Shown here: positions 21,794-33,582 of the stretch, one piece after another | How positions within the stretch are numbered: position 1 is the stretch's first letter | How the letters are laid out: each line of letters opens with the position of its first letter | Origin: Prunus persica | Taxonomy: Eukaryota > Streptophyta > Magnoliopsida > Rosales > Rosaceae | NCBI RefSeq assembly: GCF_000346465.2 | Contig: NC_034012.1 | Location: 1,947,134-2,011,133, forward strand | Direction of reading: 5' to 3' | Length of the DNA: 64,000 bases | Notes under the pieces: model-generated | The model's database searches: none | What the model was told of the DNA's origin: nothing | What the model saw: only the letters and a program-made list of their open reading frames with translations | Made by a program: the position numbers and the translations under genes

Positions 21794-24012
21794 ATATTCC
21801 ACTGTGTTGTGGTGGGGGAGCCCACTACTATCTTTGCATATAATAAATAATGTTTAATTTGCATTTCCAAAACTGCAAGGATGAGAAACTAACGAATTGA
21901 GGTGATGAAGAGTTTTGCATACAACCAAGTGGGAGGGAAATGCTATATAATTATAAATGTGAGATTTCTATAATTATCCAAATTGATTATTGACATTTCC
22001 TCTTGTAAATCCATATATACTGCGAATTTAAATAAAATTAAAATAAAATATCGTTTAATATTTAAAAATATATAATCACATAACCTAAACATGTTTTCAT
22101 AAACACACAAAGCTAGCCAGTGCAACAATAGAATCTCAATCTACAAGATGTACAAAATAAAATTCAACCATTAATGAATATTCTGGATTTGATACTTAAA
22201 TATTGTCACATAGTACATGATGTAGTATATTTCTACTCATAATTGAGAATTCAGTTCTTTAATTAATTTGTATTGAAGTGATACATATATATAGAGCCAA
22301 GAAAGTATACGTGTAACATGTGCACGAAGAAAAAAAAAATGTATATAAGACAGTACACCCATAATATTTGATATCTAGTATCTGTAGTTATGCATTTATA
22401 ATTTATTTTTTGAATTTTTGTTTTGTTTGTAGTAAAAGCTTGGAATAAAAAAATCATTCATTATGGCATACCAATTATTCCAGTCTATGAATTCATATCG
22501 TGGTATGCTCTCCAGTAAAATTCAAAGAAATAACTGATGGGATCTGATTTGAATTTCAAATTCGTTCCGAGGTTTGAATGAAGGAATATCAAATTCACCC
22601 TAGTTTTTTTTTGGTTGTTGTCAATGATTCAGCCAAGTGGGGCCTCCTTAAGAATCACGTTTTAATAGTGTATGTTCTCAAATGCAGAATAGCTGGTATG
22701 AACTAGTTGGGTAGGAGCACGTGAAGGACTTTGCTCAGTTGCAGGGGCGGAGTTTTTTTTGTTTTGTTTTGTTTTTAATTATTTTTAATTTGTTTTAGAG
22801 TAAACTATAACTTAAATTTTAAGTTATTTATATTATAACTTAAATTCGAGTGCATTTCTAATTAAAAAAATTTGACAATTGAAGGTAAATTAGCACCTTC
22901 TAAAAGACTAGCCAACCCAAAGTTCGGTAGGGCACGTGCAAGGGGACCACATTATGGAAACATGCTTATTAAATTAGCGTTAATAAATTTGTTAATCATA
23001 TAAATAATAAAACCACAATAAAAATGTCTAGAAAAACTTGATTGCGAGAAAAATGATGTCCCCAATCAGTAAATAATAACACCACAATAAAAATATTATC
23101 ATATAAGTGTTTCTTGTGATTGCCACTAAATAACTTTGTCCTCAGTGTCATTGTCAGTAATTTTATACGGGAAAAATTACTCTCACATCGCGCAAAATAT
23201 AATAGTAGATTGTTAGCTGTACGTGGGACACGAACGACACACAAAACGATTCCTCCAAGGTTAATAAATTATTTATAAATTGAAACGTGAAACATAATAT
23301 ATGCTAATTTAGATAGATAAAAGTTGAAGTGGCCATCATTTATTGAAAAATGAGAAGAAAAAAAGTAGAAGATGTCCTTCCATAAAAACTCGCGGCCATG
23401 ATTCTCGAAACCTTGTTAATTTAATATATACTTGGTTATTTTAATGAACATATAAACAAGTTTAGAAATATTCGAATTGTTTAGTATTATCATAAATAAG
23501 CTCGTGATAGTATATACTATCTACTCTGCAGGGAAAATTAATGGCTTGGCATGTGATTTTGCCAACTTGTAGTTAATTTATATATTCTTATTGCAATAAT
23601 TGCAAGATAGATTCAAGCCTATCTATTTTAGAATAAGCCTATAATCCACCAAGGTCAGACATAAGTAGATTATGAAATTATCACATCCATAAAATAAAAT
23701 ATAACGCAACGGGTTTAGTCCAAAATCTCAGATTTGAACTCTTACAACATCATAATTGGGTGCGTGTGAAAAATTTCCATTATTTATAATTTAGACTATC
23801 ACTTATATTAAAAACAAATAAAAATAGACTAGCTAAAAGCCCGTTTGTCAAAAGCTAAAAAGAAAGCCCATTATAACATATGCCTTACTGGCCATGGGCC
23901 AGAAAAAGTTCTGGCTTGGGTCTTCCTTTCTTCTTTGCAGGCCAGTCAAGCTCGACCTGACCAAGCTTTAGCTTTTGGGACCATAATTGATACGAATCTG
24001 TCTTGTATTTTT
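21794..24012. other. PPO-D/PPO-E intergenic region
   Basis: AT-rich DNA without a supported gene. A short direct duplication (AAATAATAA.ACCACAATAAAAAT) occurs near 23003 and 23072. No complete transposon recognised before 24.0 kb. Confidence 0.4.
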
Positions 24013-25060
24013 TTGGTTTAATTACTGTTTTACCCCTTAAAATGGACACTTGGTCTCACGTAACCTTTTAAAACTGAAATTTTCTCACTTAACCCCCGAA
24101 TCTCTAAAAATTGTTAAAATTTTCTCACTTTACCACTTCCTTTCATTTTCATCCACAAAACTGTTAAATATGCTGACGTGACATAGGCATTTAGTAATTT
24201 TAGCTATTAACGAACTTTAAAATCCAAATTAAGTAGAAATTGAAGAAAACTAAAAACAAAAATCAAGTCTATGCAGCCCTACTCTCCCGACCCCTCGTAA
24301 CAAACCCCTCCTGCTCCTTCTAAGAACTTTGAAGAAAACCATCCTCCTTTTTATCTGTTTTGTTTCTCATGTGGAAAACTCAAATCTTTTCATCCTCTTG
24401 GTTGTGATTAAAAGACCAACAACAAGAGAAAAGGGGAAATAAGAAGGAAAAGAAAAATGGGGTGAAACCCCACCGCTGCATTTTGTTGCCCGTCAAATAT
24501 CGCGAGTATGAGGACTATGTCAAATACACCATTTGAAACCACATATCTGATGTTGCCGGCATTCATTGATATTAACAACTTACCATCCCATCGATGATAG
24601 CGAGAGGGAGAGAAGGGGAGAGAGCGGAAGAGAGGAAGACATAGAGAGGGAAATAGTAAGACGGGGAGGGAGGTCTGCTGCGTGCTTTGGGGATGGTGGT
24701 GATGGGAAAGGGGTGAGAGAGAAGATGGAGGTGAGGGCTGGTGTGGGGTGACTAGGATGGGAAGAAGGTGGAAAGGGATTTTTTTAAAATTATTTTTAAA
24801 TTGTAAAATATATCAACTTTGTTTTTATATTTAGTTTGGATTTTAAAGTTTATTAATAGTTAAAACTACTAAAATGTTCATGTCACGTCAGTACACTTAA
24901 CAGTTTTGTGGACAGAAATGGATAGAAATAGTAAAGTAAGAAAATTTTAACAATTTTTAGAAATTTAGGAGGTAAAGTGAGAAATTTTCAAATTTAAAAG
25001 ATATTATGAGACTAAGTCTTCGTTTCAAGAAGTGAGACAGTAATTAAGCTTTTTGTTTTG
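24013..25060. mobile_element. Non-autonomous DNA transposon with about 220-bp terminal inverted repeats (MULE-like)
   Basis: The left arm (about 24013-24240) reappears as reverse complement at about 24830-25060. Shared landmarks in order are TTAATTACTG, TTTTCTCACTT, CTAAAAATTGTTAAAATTTTC, ACAAAACTGTTAA, CTGACGTGACAT and AACTTTAAAATCCAAA. The roughly 590-bp core is GA-rich on one side and has no transposase. Very long inverted repeats suggest the Mutator group, but I could not find an exact 9-bp target duplication, so the class is uncertain. The right end is about 450 bases before the PPO-E start codon. Confidence 0.75.
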
Positions 25061-25464
25061 GTTGGAAATCTGGTAACCATCCTATTCATGCAAATTGCAA
25101 TAGACAGTGACAGCAAGTCGCAGACACAAACGTGTCTTAGGACTCCAGTGAACAAAGACACAAACGTGTATCATTATCACGTACAAGTGGAAGAGTGGTA
25201 TTGATTGAGAAATTGTGAAACAAGCAAACTTTGCTACTACAAGCACAGCCTGTCAAATATATGTTCAATCCCCAAATCATCCCCTACTCAAATAATTTCT
25301 AACTACACAAAACCTCCCTTCACCTTCTTTCTTTATCAGATTAGAATCCATTGAATTCAGCCCAACTCTCTCTCTTGTCCTTTTCCACTATTCTTCGTCA
25401 ACCACAGATCGGGCAGCCAATGTGTATGGTGTGCAGTATGCAAAGAAAAGTAAACCAATTCAAT

Positions 25465-25470
25465 TATAAA
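25465..25470 (+). promoter_or_regulatory. TATA box of PPO-E
   Basis: TATAAAA in plus orientation, 49 bases before the PPO-E ATG, equivalent to the elements of A, B and D. Confidence 0.55.
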
Positions 25471-25513
25471 ACCAAGCCCCAGGTAAACCAGAGAGAGCTA
25501 AAAACCGTGGTAA

Positions 25514-27312
25514 ATGGCTTCTCTATCCACCACCACCACACTCTTCCCCACAACTTCTCTCTTTCCCTTCTCCCAAAAAAGCCCCCAAATTCCTTCATTT
25601 AAAAACACAACCAAACATTCCTCTGCACGTAGAGTTAGACTAGTCTCATGCAATGCCACAGGCAACGATGATCAACAACCGCCTCCAGGAAACCTAGACA
25701 GAAGAAGAAATGTTCTTATTGGCCTCGGAGGGCTATACGGTGGCCTGTCCAGTCTACCCACCGACCCCTTCGCCTTTGCAAACCCAATATCCCCCCCAGA
25801 CCTAACCCAATGCGGACCCGCAGACTTACCAAGCGGCGCATTACCCACCAATTGCTGCCCGCCCACATCCCCCAAAATCATAGACTTCAAGTTCCCCCCT
25901 CCTCCCTCCCGGCTCCGCGTTAGGCCAGCGGCTCAAACCGTCGACCAATCCTACATTGACAAATACTCCAAAGCCGTTGCACTCATGAAAGCCCTCCCTG
26001 ACAACGATCCACGCAACTTTACTCAGCAAGCCAACGTCCACTGCGCCTATTGCGATGGCGCATACGACCAAGTCGGCTTCCCAGACCTCGAGCTCCAAGT
26101 CCACAACTGCTGGCTTTCTTCCCCTTCCACCGCTACTACCTATATTTCTACGAAAGAATCTTGGCCAAACTCATCGACGACCCGACGTTCGTTTTGCCGT
26201 TCTGGAACTGGGACGCGCCGGCCGGCATGCAACTGCCTGCCTTGTACGCCAACCCGGACTCTCCACTCTACGACGAGCTCCGAGCAGTCGCCCACCAGCC
26301 GCCGACACTCGTGGATCTCGACTTCAACGGCACGGACGAGAAAGTCAACAGAGAAGCTCGAGTCAACACCAATCTCAAGATCATGTACAGGCAGATGGTG
26401 TCCAACGCCAAGAAACCGCTCTTGTTCTTTGGCTGGCCTTATAGGGCTGGGACTGAAGCGGACCCCGGAGCCGGTTCAGTTGAGGCAGTTCCGCACGGGC
26501 CGGTTCATTTATGGTCGGGAGATAACACCCAGCCAAATTTTGAGGACATGGGGAATTTTTATTCGGCAGCCAGGGATCCTATATTTTTTGCGCACCACTC
26601 CAATGTGGATCGGATGTGGAGCATTTGGAAAAATTTAGGATCCAAAAATAAAGATCTTAGTGACAAAGATTGGTTGGATAGTGGGTTTTTGTTTTATAAT
26701 GAGAATGCGGAGTTGGTTAGGGTTAAGGTGAGGGATTGTCTTGATAGTAGGAAGCTTGGATATGTTTATGAAGATGTCGAGATTCCGTGGCTCAAGTCTA
26801 GGCCAACGCCACGTAGGACAAAGCAGCAGAGAAATGCCAAGGCTGTCGGAGTTGCAAAAGCTGCCGGAACGACGTCATTGGGGAAGCTGGTGAAGAGTAG
26901 TGAGTTTCCGATACAGTTGGAGTCGAAGATAAGCACGGTGGTGAGCAGGCCGAGGCAGAAGAAGAGGAACAAGAAAGAGAAGGAGGATGAAGAGGAGATA
27001 TTAGTGATTGAGGGGATTGAGTACGAGAAAAATGCGGTTGTTAAGTTTGACGTGTACGTGAATGACGTGGGCGATGATGATGACGTGTTGAGTGGGCCGG
27101 ACAAGAGCGAGTTCGCGGGGAGTTTTGTGAGCGTGCCTCATACGCATAAGGAGAAGAGGAACAAGAGCAAGGGTTGCTTGAGGTTGGGGCTAACGGACTT
27201 GTTGGAGGATTTGGAAGCTGAGGATGACGAGAGTGTCGTGGTGACTTTGGTGCCTAAGTTTGGGGCTCAGACTGTCACGATTGGTAGCATCAGAATTGAA
27301 TTTGTTGCTTGA
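25514..27312 (+). pseudogene. PPO: PPO-E: full-length polyphenol oxidase gene with one-base frameshift
   Basis: The only plus-strand PPO. The first frame runs from [10 protein letters not shown] through the transit peptide, [13 protein letters not shown], the first CuA motif HCAYCDGAY and the second CuA His. It goes out of frame at about 26115-26118, in the codons for the conserved Leu-Phe-Phe just after that His, consistent with loss of one T from a pyrimidine run. The +1-related frame then continues without a stop to 27312 with the third CuA His, [30 protein letters not shown] and a complete KFDV domain. Length without the shift would be about 599 residues. As read, the product loses the third CuA ligand and everything after. 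All else is intact, so this is a very young pseudogene, an allele, or a base-call error. Nearest relative: PPO-A (both have Gly after the first CuB His). Confidence 0.85.
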
Positions 27313-28554
27313 CATTCGAACTAAGTAAGTGCTTAAATTGAGATAAAGTTTCATGAAGCTCCACCACCACTTGAAATTAAGATGAGCTGAACTTTTTATT
27401 TGTTCCTCAGTTTATGTTTGACAATTACGAAGTTCAATTTGTATGGCTACTATTCCCGTAAACCACATGCATGGGACCTCTTGGTCTGTCTGTGCAACGA
27501 TCTTTGTCTTGTGTATTGTTTTTCATTTTTTTTGTTTCTGTCTTTGATGGGAAAAGTGTGTAAGTCGTGTTAATAAAGACTATAAAACCAAATGAAAACA
27601 AACAAAAGGAAGAGAAGAAAAAGATTATGAAAACAAACAAATGGAGAAAGTCACCAATGCTATTAATGCTGACAATGAGATTTATATCGTTTGCTTATTC
27701 TTGTTCACAAAGTTAGTCATGATCTCTGAAAATGAAATGGGCTGGCTGATTCGTAATTTTCAACGCATGGATGATCGCAATCCCTTAGACCAATGAGCCT
27801 GTTGTCTGTTGGACAAATGAAATGGGTTTCCTCCAATAAAAACTCTTAAAACATTGGGTTTAGTCCACACATTTTTTGTTTTATATGTAGATCTTTTGAC
27901 TTTTTCTTTTCTATTTAATCACAAACATCATAAATAGTTAATTATTGTCACATAAATTACTATTACATGATTCAAAATATAAATGGTAATATTGAAAAAA
28001 ATTGATTTAAAAAAATAAAAATAAAAAGATTACATCATAAAATATTTAAAAATGAATGTAATCCTATGTGGCACAAAAGTAAAAATACTTGTATCAAAAT
28101 CACTAAATCTGATGATTAAATTCAACTTCTCAATAAAAATTTGAATCTATATCAACTTTTGTATAAAACATTTTGTACATAAGGTATGCAGAGCAGTGAC
28201 TCGAAAAGGAAAAAGGTGGTTTTGTCATGCAAGCTTTTGCTTAGTCATTTCCATGTAATTGTCATGATAGCTTTTGCGTAGTCATTTCCATGTAGCAGTT
28301 GTAATAATTGATGGCGAATCGTCGTGTTGTATATGGAAAAATAGTTATAGTAATATTGTACAAATATTATGAAATTCCTCTTAAATTCTTATATGCACCC
28401 TCTTTTTTTTGTTTTCTCTTTCATTCTCTTGTCTAAATTTTTTTTGAGTTGCATATATTTTGTTACTATAAATGAATGTTAGGTTATTTATACACAAAGT
28501 AAAAATAGAGAAATTGATAAAATTAGGTATTTCTAAAACATTAGGTTGATTTGT
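27313..28554. other. PPO-E downstream intergenic region
   Basis: AATAAA at 27572-27577 is a possible poly(A) signal of PPO-E. The rest is AT-rich with no supported gene. GCTTTTGCTTAGTCATTTCCATGTA and a near copy occur at 28231 and 28270, a short direct duplication. Confidence 0.4.
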
Positions 28555-28556
28555 CC

Positions 28557-28587
<31 letters not shown>

Positions 28588-28588
28588 A
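28555..28588. repeat. Homopolymer junction (C)23(A)11
   Basis: Twenty-three C followed directly by eleven A. Such a run is rare and error-prone, so length here should not be trusted. Confidence 0.9.
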
Positions 28589-29054
28589 GGGAGTTTGAAT
28601 TTTTAAATGTCCTCCCTCTAATAGTCATAGACAAGCCAAATAGAATCACATACGTAGAAAGAAAAAAAAAGAAAAAAAAAAAAAAGCAGTGTATTGCACA
28701 AGGCAACATACAATGGTTGAGGTGTAGCTGCATCTCCTCTCAGGCAAAAAAAAATAAGGCAGACACCAAATTCATGGCTTTCAACAAGGGTTGCATTTTG
28801 TGGAATTTAAACAAAGATTCTTTCTTAAAGAAATTCTTTTTGTGGGCTTTAAATAACAATTTTTTAAACAAGGCAATCATTTCGCGGGTTTAAGCAATTC
28901 TTTCTTCTTCATCTTTTTGTCTGAGGTTTTCATGATATGAAATCTTGACGGCAACAATTGTAGGTTAATTGTAATGCTATTTTTTTTTATGACTTATGCA
29001 TGATATTGGTATTGTTTAAATTATAAGCATATTAGGTTGTCATTTTTTTATATA

Positions 29055-29115
29055 AAGCTTTTAGCCTTTTAAAATTGCACATCCGCTAAAAAAATTCACG
29101 AGTCTACCAGTAACA
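29055..29115. repeat. Dispersed repeat fragment shared with 33207-33270
   Basis: TTTTAGCCTTT.AAAATTGCACATC.GCTAAAAAA.TTCA.GAGTCT.CCAGT occurs at both places with few differences. Probably pieces of one unclassified transposon; neither copy has a coding region. Confidence 0.65.
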
Positions 29116-29254
29116 GCAGAACAAAGACATGCGTATGTGAAACTCAGAAGAAACCATCCCGATAATGAGCTGTGCATGCCATTATTTTTGGGAACAAAAA
29201 CATTCATGCCAAATCCTTTTAGGATCCTCTCCGTTTCCTTTTGAATTTGTAGCA

Positions 29255-29835
29255 TTTTTGCTCACAATGTTAACCCAATGTGTGCCTTTACCATCCTTTT
29301 TAAAAATTGACATATGTCTATAGACATAACCATAGTTAATTTCTTACTTTTTATTTTTCTGATGACATTTTCATGAGAAAGAAAATCCTTTTAATAAATT
29401 AAATAAACAAAAACCAATTATTAAAGAAAAAATAAAAACCCAACAACAGCCACCACAACTCCACAACTCCACACCCACCCACCCAACCAATCTGGTCAGC
29501 CATCCCATCCTTCCAACCTCGTCAGCCAACCTTCCGAGCCGGCAGCAACCCCTCTTCTCCTGACTTTTTGGGTTTGTATGCAGATGGGCGTAAAATATAG
29601 GTGACCACGAGGTTTCATCTTCTGCCCTATAAGTTTTACAAAGAGGTGGGGAGGCATGCCTCGTTGAAATGAGATTTGAGATCTTGACTCAAAAGACCCC
29701 AAGCGAGGGTTGCTACAATGATTAGAAAAATAAAAAGTAAAAATGTAACTATGGTTAATTTGTAGACATGTGTCAAATTTTGAGAAATGTGGTGAGGGTA
29801 CTCATTGGGTTAAAGTGGTGAGGGCATTCATTGCC
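29255..29835. mobile_element. Non-autonomous DNA transposon with about 100-bp terminal inverted repeats
   Basis: Left arm about 29255-29362 and right arm about 29722-29835 are inverted copies. Shared landmarks are TTAACCCAATG, TTGACA.ATGTCTA, AACCATAGTTA and TTACTTTTTATTTTTCT. The core of about 360 bases has no transposase. I did not find a target-site duplication, so the ends are approximate. A similar single-arm piece may be present near 51.6-51.7 kb. Confidence 0.65.
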
Positions 29836-30193
29836 GTTACTGTCGTTGCGCGTTGGATCTGTATTGTAGGTCTAAGTATAGAAAATTCTTGTCTGCCAAA
29901 TTGGAGTTTTTAGGTTTTTTTGGCATGCGTAATTCTCTCCAGATCAAACCAATTTATTGTTGTGTTTGGTCACTGGAGATGTTGTACTCATATTTGGCAT
30001 TGCGATTATTCTGTACTTTTTCTTTGTGTTATCAGTAAAATTATTATCGCTTTTAATCAAAAATTAAGTAGGTCATTAACTACGAGCCACAGTTTTCTTC
30101 ATCAACATCAGTAATTGGGGAAATTCTTACCTTCCACGAGAAAACAACCCCCCTCATTATCACTAAGAATGGCATCAATCCAGACAACGTGGC
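29836..30193. other. Intergenic region downstream of PPO-F
   Basis: Nothing supported apart from short chance open frames. Confidence 0.35.
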
Positions 30194-30235
30194 TTTATTG
30201 ATGAACAAGTAGACAACATCCATATTCCATCCACG
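30194..30235 (-). terminator. Conserved 3' UTR block of PPO-F (poly(A) signal plus CCACGTAAGC element)
   Basis: Minus-strand AATAAA at 30194-30199 and plus-strand ATCCACGTAAGCGGTGGAAT near 30220, as after PPO-C and PPO-D. Confidence 0.5.
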
Positions 30236-30427
30236 TAAGCGGTGGAATATTAATTACATGGAAAGGCCAGCTTATGTAATTGCATGGCTCCATAATCCAA
30301 ACACTGATAGAAAATCAGATTAACTAAAAGCGGGGCAACGCAGGCCATCAATTCCGCACAGACATTATTACATTAACACAAGAACCCACTTTATTGATTA
30401 ATTAAGGGCCGCGATACTTAATTGAGA

Positions 30428-32459
30428 TCAAGAAGAATACTCGATCTTGAACCCACCAATGGTGATCGGCGAGTTCGAAACCCTAGGCACCAAAGTCACC
30501 AGCACACTGCTGTCATCCTCCGCTCCCAAGTCCTCCAACAAGTCCGTTATCCCCAATTTCAGGTTCGTCTTCGTCTTCGCCTTCGTCGTCTTCCCTTGTG
30601 GCACGTGCACGAAGCTCCCAGCAAACTCGGACTTGTCCCTCCGACTCAGCGACTCAGCGTCGTCGTTAATAAACACATCAAACTTCACCGCCTCGTTACC
30701 CTCGAACTCAATGTCCTTAATGATCAGCAGCTCCTCCTCATCAACCTTCTCCTTCTTGCTCCTCTTCCTCGGCTTCGGCCTCGCCACCTCAACCGTCGTC
30801 TTTGAGTCGAACGTGGCTGGGAACTTCGACGTCAGCTGCGTCGCAGCCACCTTAGCTTTCGTCTTGTTCTTCGTTTTACGAGCGGTTGGCTTTGTGAACA
30901 GCCACGGAAGACTCGCAGGTTCGTAATTATATCGAAGCTGCTTCGCTGTGTCGAGGCTGTCCCGAACCTTACAGTTCACAAGCTCAGCGTTCTCGTCGTA
31001 GAACAGAAACTCGGCGTCGAGCCAATCGGTGTCGGTGATGTCCTGGCGCTTGCCTCCAAGGGTTTTCCAGATGGTCCACATGCGGTCCACGTTGCAATGG
31101 TGGGCGTAAAACAGGGGATCACGACCGGCGGAGTAGAAGTTGCCCATGTCCTCTTGGTGGGTCTGGTTTGGGTCGCCGACCCATAGATGGATGTTGTTGT
31201 GAGGCATGTTCTCGATGGTGCCGGGGTATTTTTTCGTGTTTAGGTCCCCAGCCCTGTACGCGTGGCCGAAAAACAGATCGGGGGTTTTGGCACCGGAAAC
31301 CATCTGACGGTACATGATGGCCAGATTCTCGTCTATTCTTGTCTGGTCGTCCACGTCATCGTTTGTCTTACCGTAGCCGAGGTCCACCAGAACCGGCGGC
31401 TGGTGGTCGGAGTTTCTGTACTGGTCGTAGAGTGGGGAGCTGGTGTCAGTATAAATGTCTGGAATTGGGAAGCCTACAGAAACATGGCAAGTGTCAAAGT
31501 GAGGAGCTCAATTTTAAGGAGCCATATGAAAATATACAAAAGTATTGAGACAAATTTTTCAGAAAAATGCAGTGGAAAATGGATATTTTTCTACTTATTT
31601 TCGGAGATAAATGTTTATGTTGACTATAAAAGGTGTAGATTCTCAATTTAACCATACAAACATACCATTTAATTAAGAGTAAAATAATAAGGAAAAAATA
31701 AATTAAAAACCTACCTGCTGGAGAGTCCCAGTTCCAGTATGGAAGAGCGAAAGTTGGGTCATCAATGAGCTTGCCGAGGATTCTCTCGTAGAAGTACAAG
31801 TACATGCGGTGGAAGGGAAAGAAGAGCCATGAAAAGTGAACTTGGAGGTCATTGTCCGGAAACCCTACCTGTGGATATGCACCGTTACAGTAGGCACAGT
31901 GAACTTTAGCTTGTTGCACCATGCTACGTGGGTCGTCATCGGGTAAGGCTCTCATGGCGGCCTGGGCTTTCTTGAACTTGGCCAAGTACTCGTCCGTGAC
32001 TTGCTGGGCGGCGGGCCTCGTCCGCAGCGGGATCGACAGGTCTGGTTTGAAGGTTTTGATCTTTGTCGTCACAGGAGGGCAGCAGGGGACGGTTTCACCT
32101 CCGGTGGTGATTTCGGCCAGCTGGCATTTGGTTAAGTCGGGTGGGGCTATCGGGTCGGCGAAGGCGAATGGTTTCGGGTCGAGGGTGGTGGCGCCATACA
32201 AGCCACCGAGGCCAATGAGGATATTTCTCCTGTCCAATTTTCCCAACAAACGAGAAGATTCTTCTTGTTGTTCATTTTGATTATTGCTACTGTTATTATT
32301 TGTGGCTTTGCATGAGATTGATGACCTACGTGCAACGTAGTGCTTGCTTTTTCCAGATAAGGAAAGTTGGGATTTGTTTGGGAGGAAAGTTGAGAAGGAA
32401 TTGGTGGAGATGAGAGAAGAGTAAGTGCCCATGGTTGTGGGAGAGGGTGCAGTGGCCAT
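30428..32459 (-). CDS. PPO: PPO-F: polyphenol oxidase with one intron, chloroplastic
   Basis: Two exons on the minus strand: 32459-31715 and 31473-30428, with a 241-bp AT-rich intron (donor CAG|GTAGG, acceptor CTGTAG|GC). The join is phase 1 in a Gly codon just after FALPYWNWDSPAG and restores the family sequence (FPIPDIYTDTSSPLYDQ). The protein is 596 residues with transit peptide, LDRRNILIGLGG thylakoid signal, CuA (HCAYCNGAY, HFSWLFFPFHR), CuB (HNNIH), DWL (DTDWLDAEFLFYDENAE) and KFDV domains. The third CuB region reads AHHCNVDRMW, with Cys where most relatives have Ser. Asn follows the first CuB His. Reading on past the donor gives stop codons, so the intron must be removed for an active enzyme. 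It is the only PPO here with an intron. Confidence 0.92.
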
Positions 32460-32502
32460 GGCTTTGCTTCGGTCGGTGTAGCGCTTAACGTGTTTGCTCT
32501 TG

Positions 32503-32508
32503 TTATAA
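32503..32508 (-). promoter_or_regulatory. TATA-like element of PPO-F
   Basis: TTATAA within CCTTTATAAC on the minus strand, about 44 bases before the ATG. Confidence 0.4.
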
Positions 32509-33573
32509 AGGCCAACCGAGGATCCAAACTCTGTAAAATAAACTATTTTTATTTTATTTTTTAAATAAAACGATGTTTATTGAAAAGATAAAATTAAAAA
32601 TTATCTTCTACTGAAACATGACCGTATCCTTAGACTCTTATTTACTTTGATTAATAGTGGCCAACCTATTAAAGCGTAAGGAAGTGCATCATCTTATTTC
32701 ATCAGAAAAATTATTCTAAATGCTTTAAATTGCTCATTTGTTCAGTTGGTGATGGTGCACTCCAGGTGTACAGATTACCTTATTTTTATTTTCAATATTT
32801 AAATAAATGTCTTTGTCCTTTTACTTTCATTTATTTAAGTTTACAATGTAAATAAGGAAGTACCCCCCATTTTGATTCAAATAAAAATACTAAAAAATCA
32901 AATTCCGACAAAATCAAAATATGAAAAATCGGTTTTAGTGCAAAATACGATTTATGCTAAAAATGATGGCTCATTAAGTCAATATATACTTCATAATAAA
33001 ATCCCATAAAATCAAGTTTTCTTATCTGATGTGTAAGGAATAAAAGCCACCAAAATTTATATTGAGAAAATGATTATTCCAAAAAACCATTTTTCATACT
33101 TAGTCAATAATTTTACATAAAATAATTTTTCATGTATGATACGAATGCATGAAGGGACTTAATGTCAATCTAGGTAAAAAAAATCTTAGATGTTCAATCC
33201 ACAAAGAGTTTTTAGCCTTTCAAAATTGCACATCAGCTAAAAAATTCATGAGTCTGCCAGTGCCTCTGCCATAAGCTATTCGATCTAAATCCAGTGCATG
33301 ATATTTATGGCAAAATCTCCTTATATCGAAGAGATGGATAATACCAGGCTTACCACATTGTGTATTACCTCTCTAATAGATGTAGAGCCCACAAATATCA
33401 TGGAGTCCACCTCTATTTGAAAGATAATATACAATGTGATATAAAAATATAATAAGCCTAGTATTTTTTCGAAAAAAATTATAAAATATTACGATAATAT
33501 GATTATGTGTTACATCTTGTTCATGTGTGAATACAAGTGGACAACAGCCCTAAACCTTATAATATGGTACATG
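32509..33573. other. Intergenic region upstream of PPO-F
   Basis: AT-rich, no supported gene. Includes the second copy of the dispersed repeat fragment (33207-33270). Confidence 0.4.
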
Positions 33574-33582
33574 ATATAAAAT

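Noticed and set aside
21733..21870. 46-residue N-terminal extension of PPO-D
   Set aside because: It would include the TATA box and does not look like a transit peptide; the ATG at 21732 aligns with the other PPO starts.
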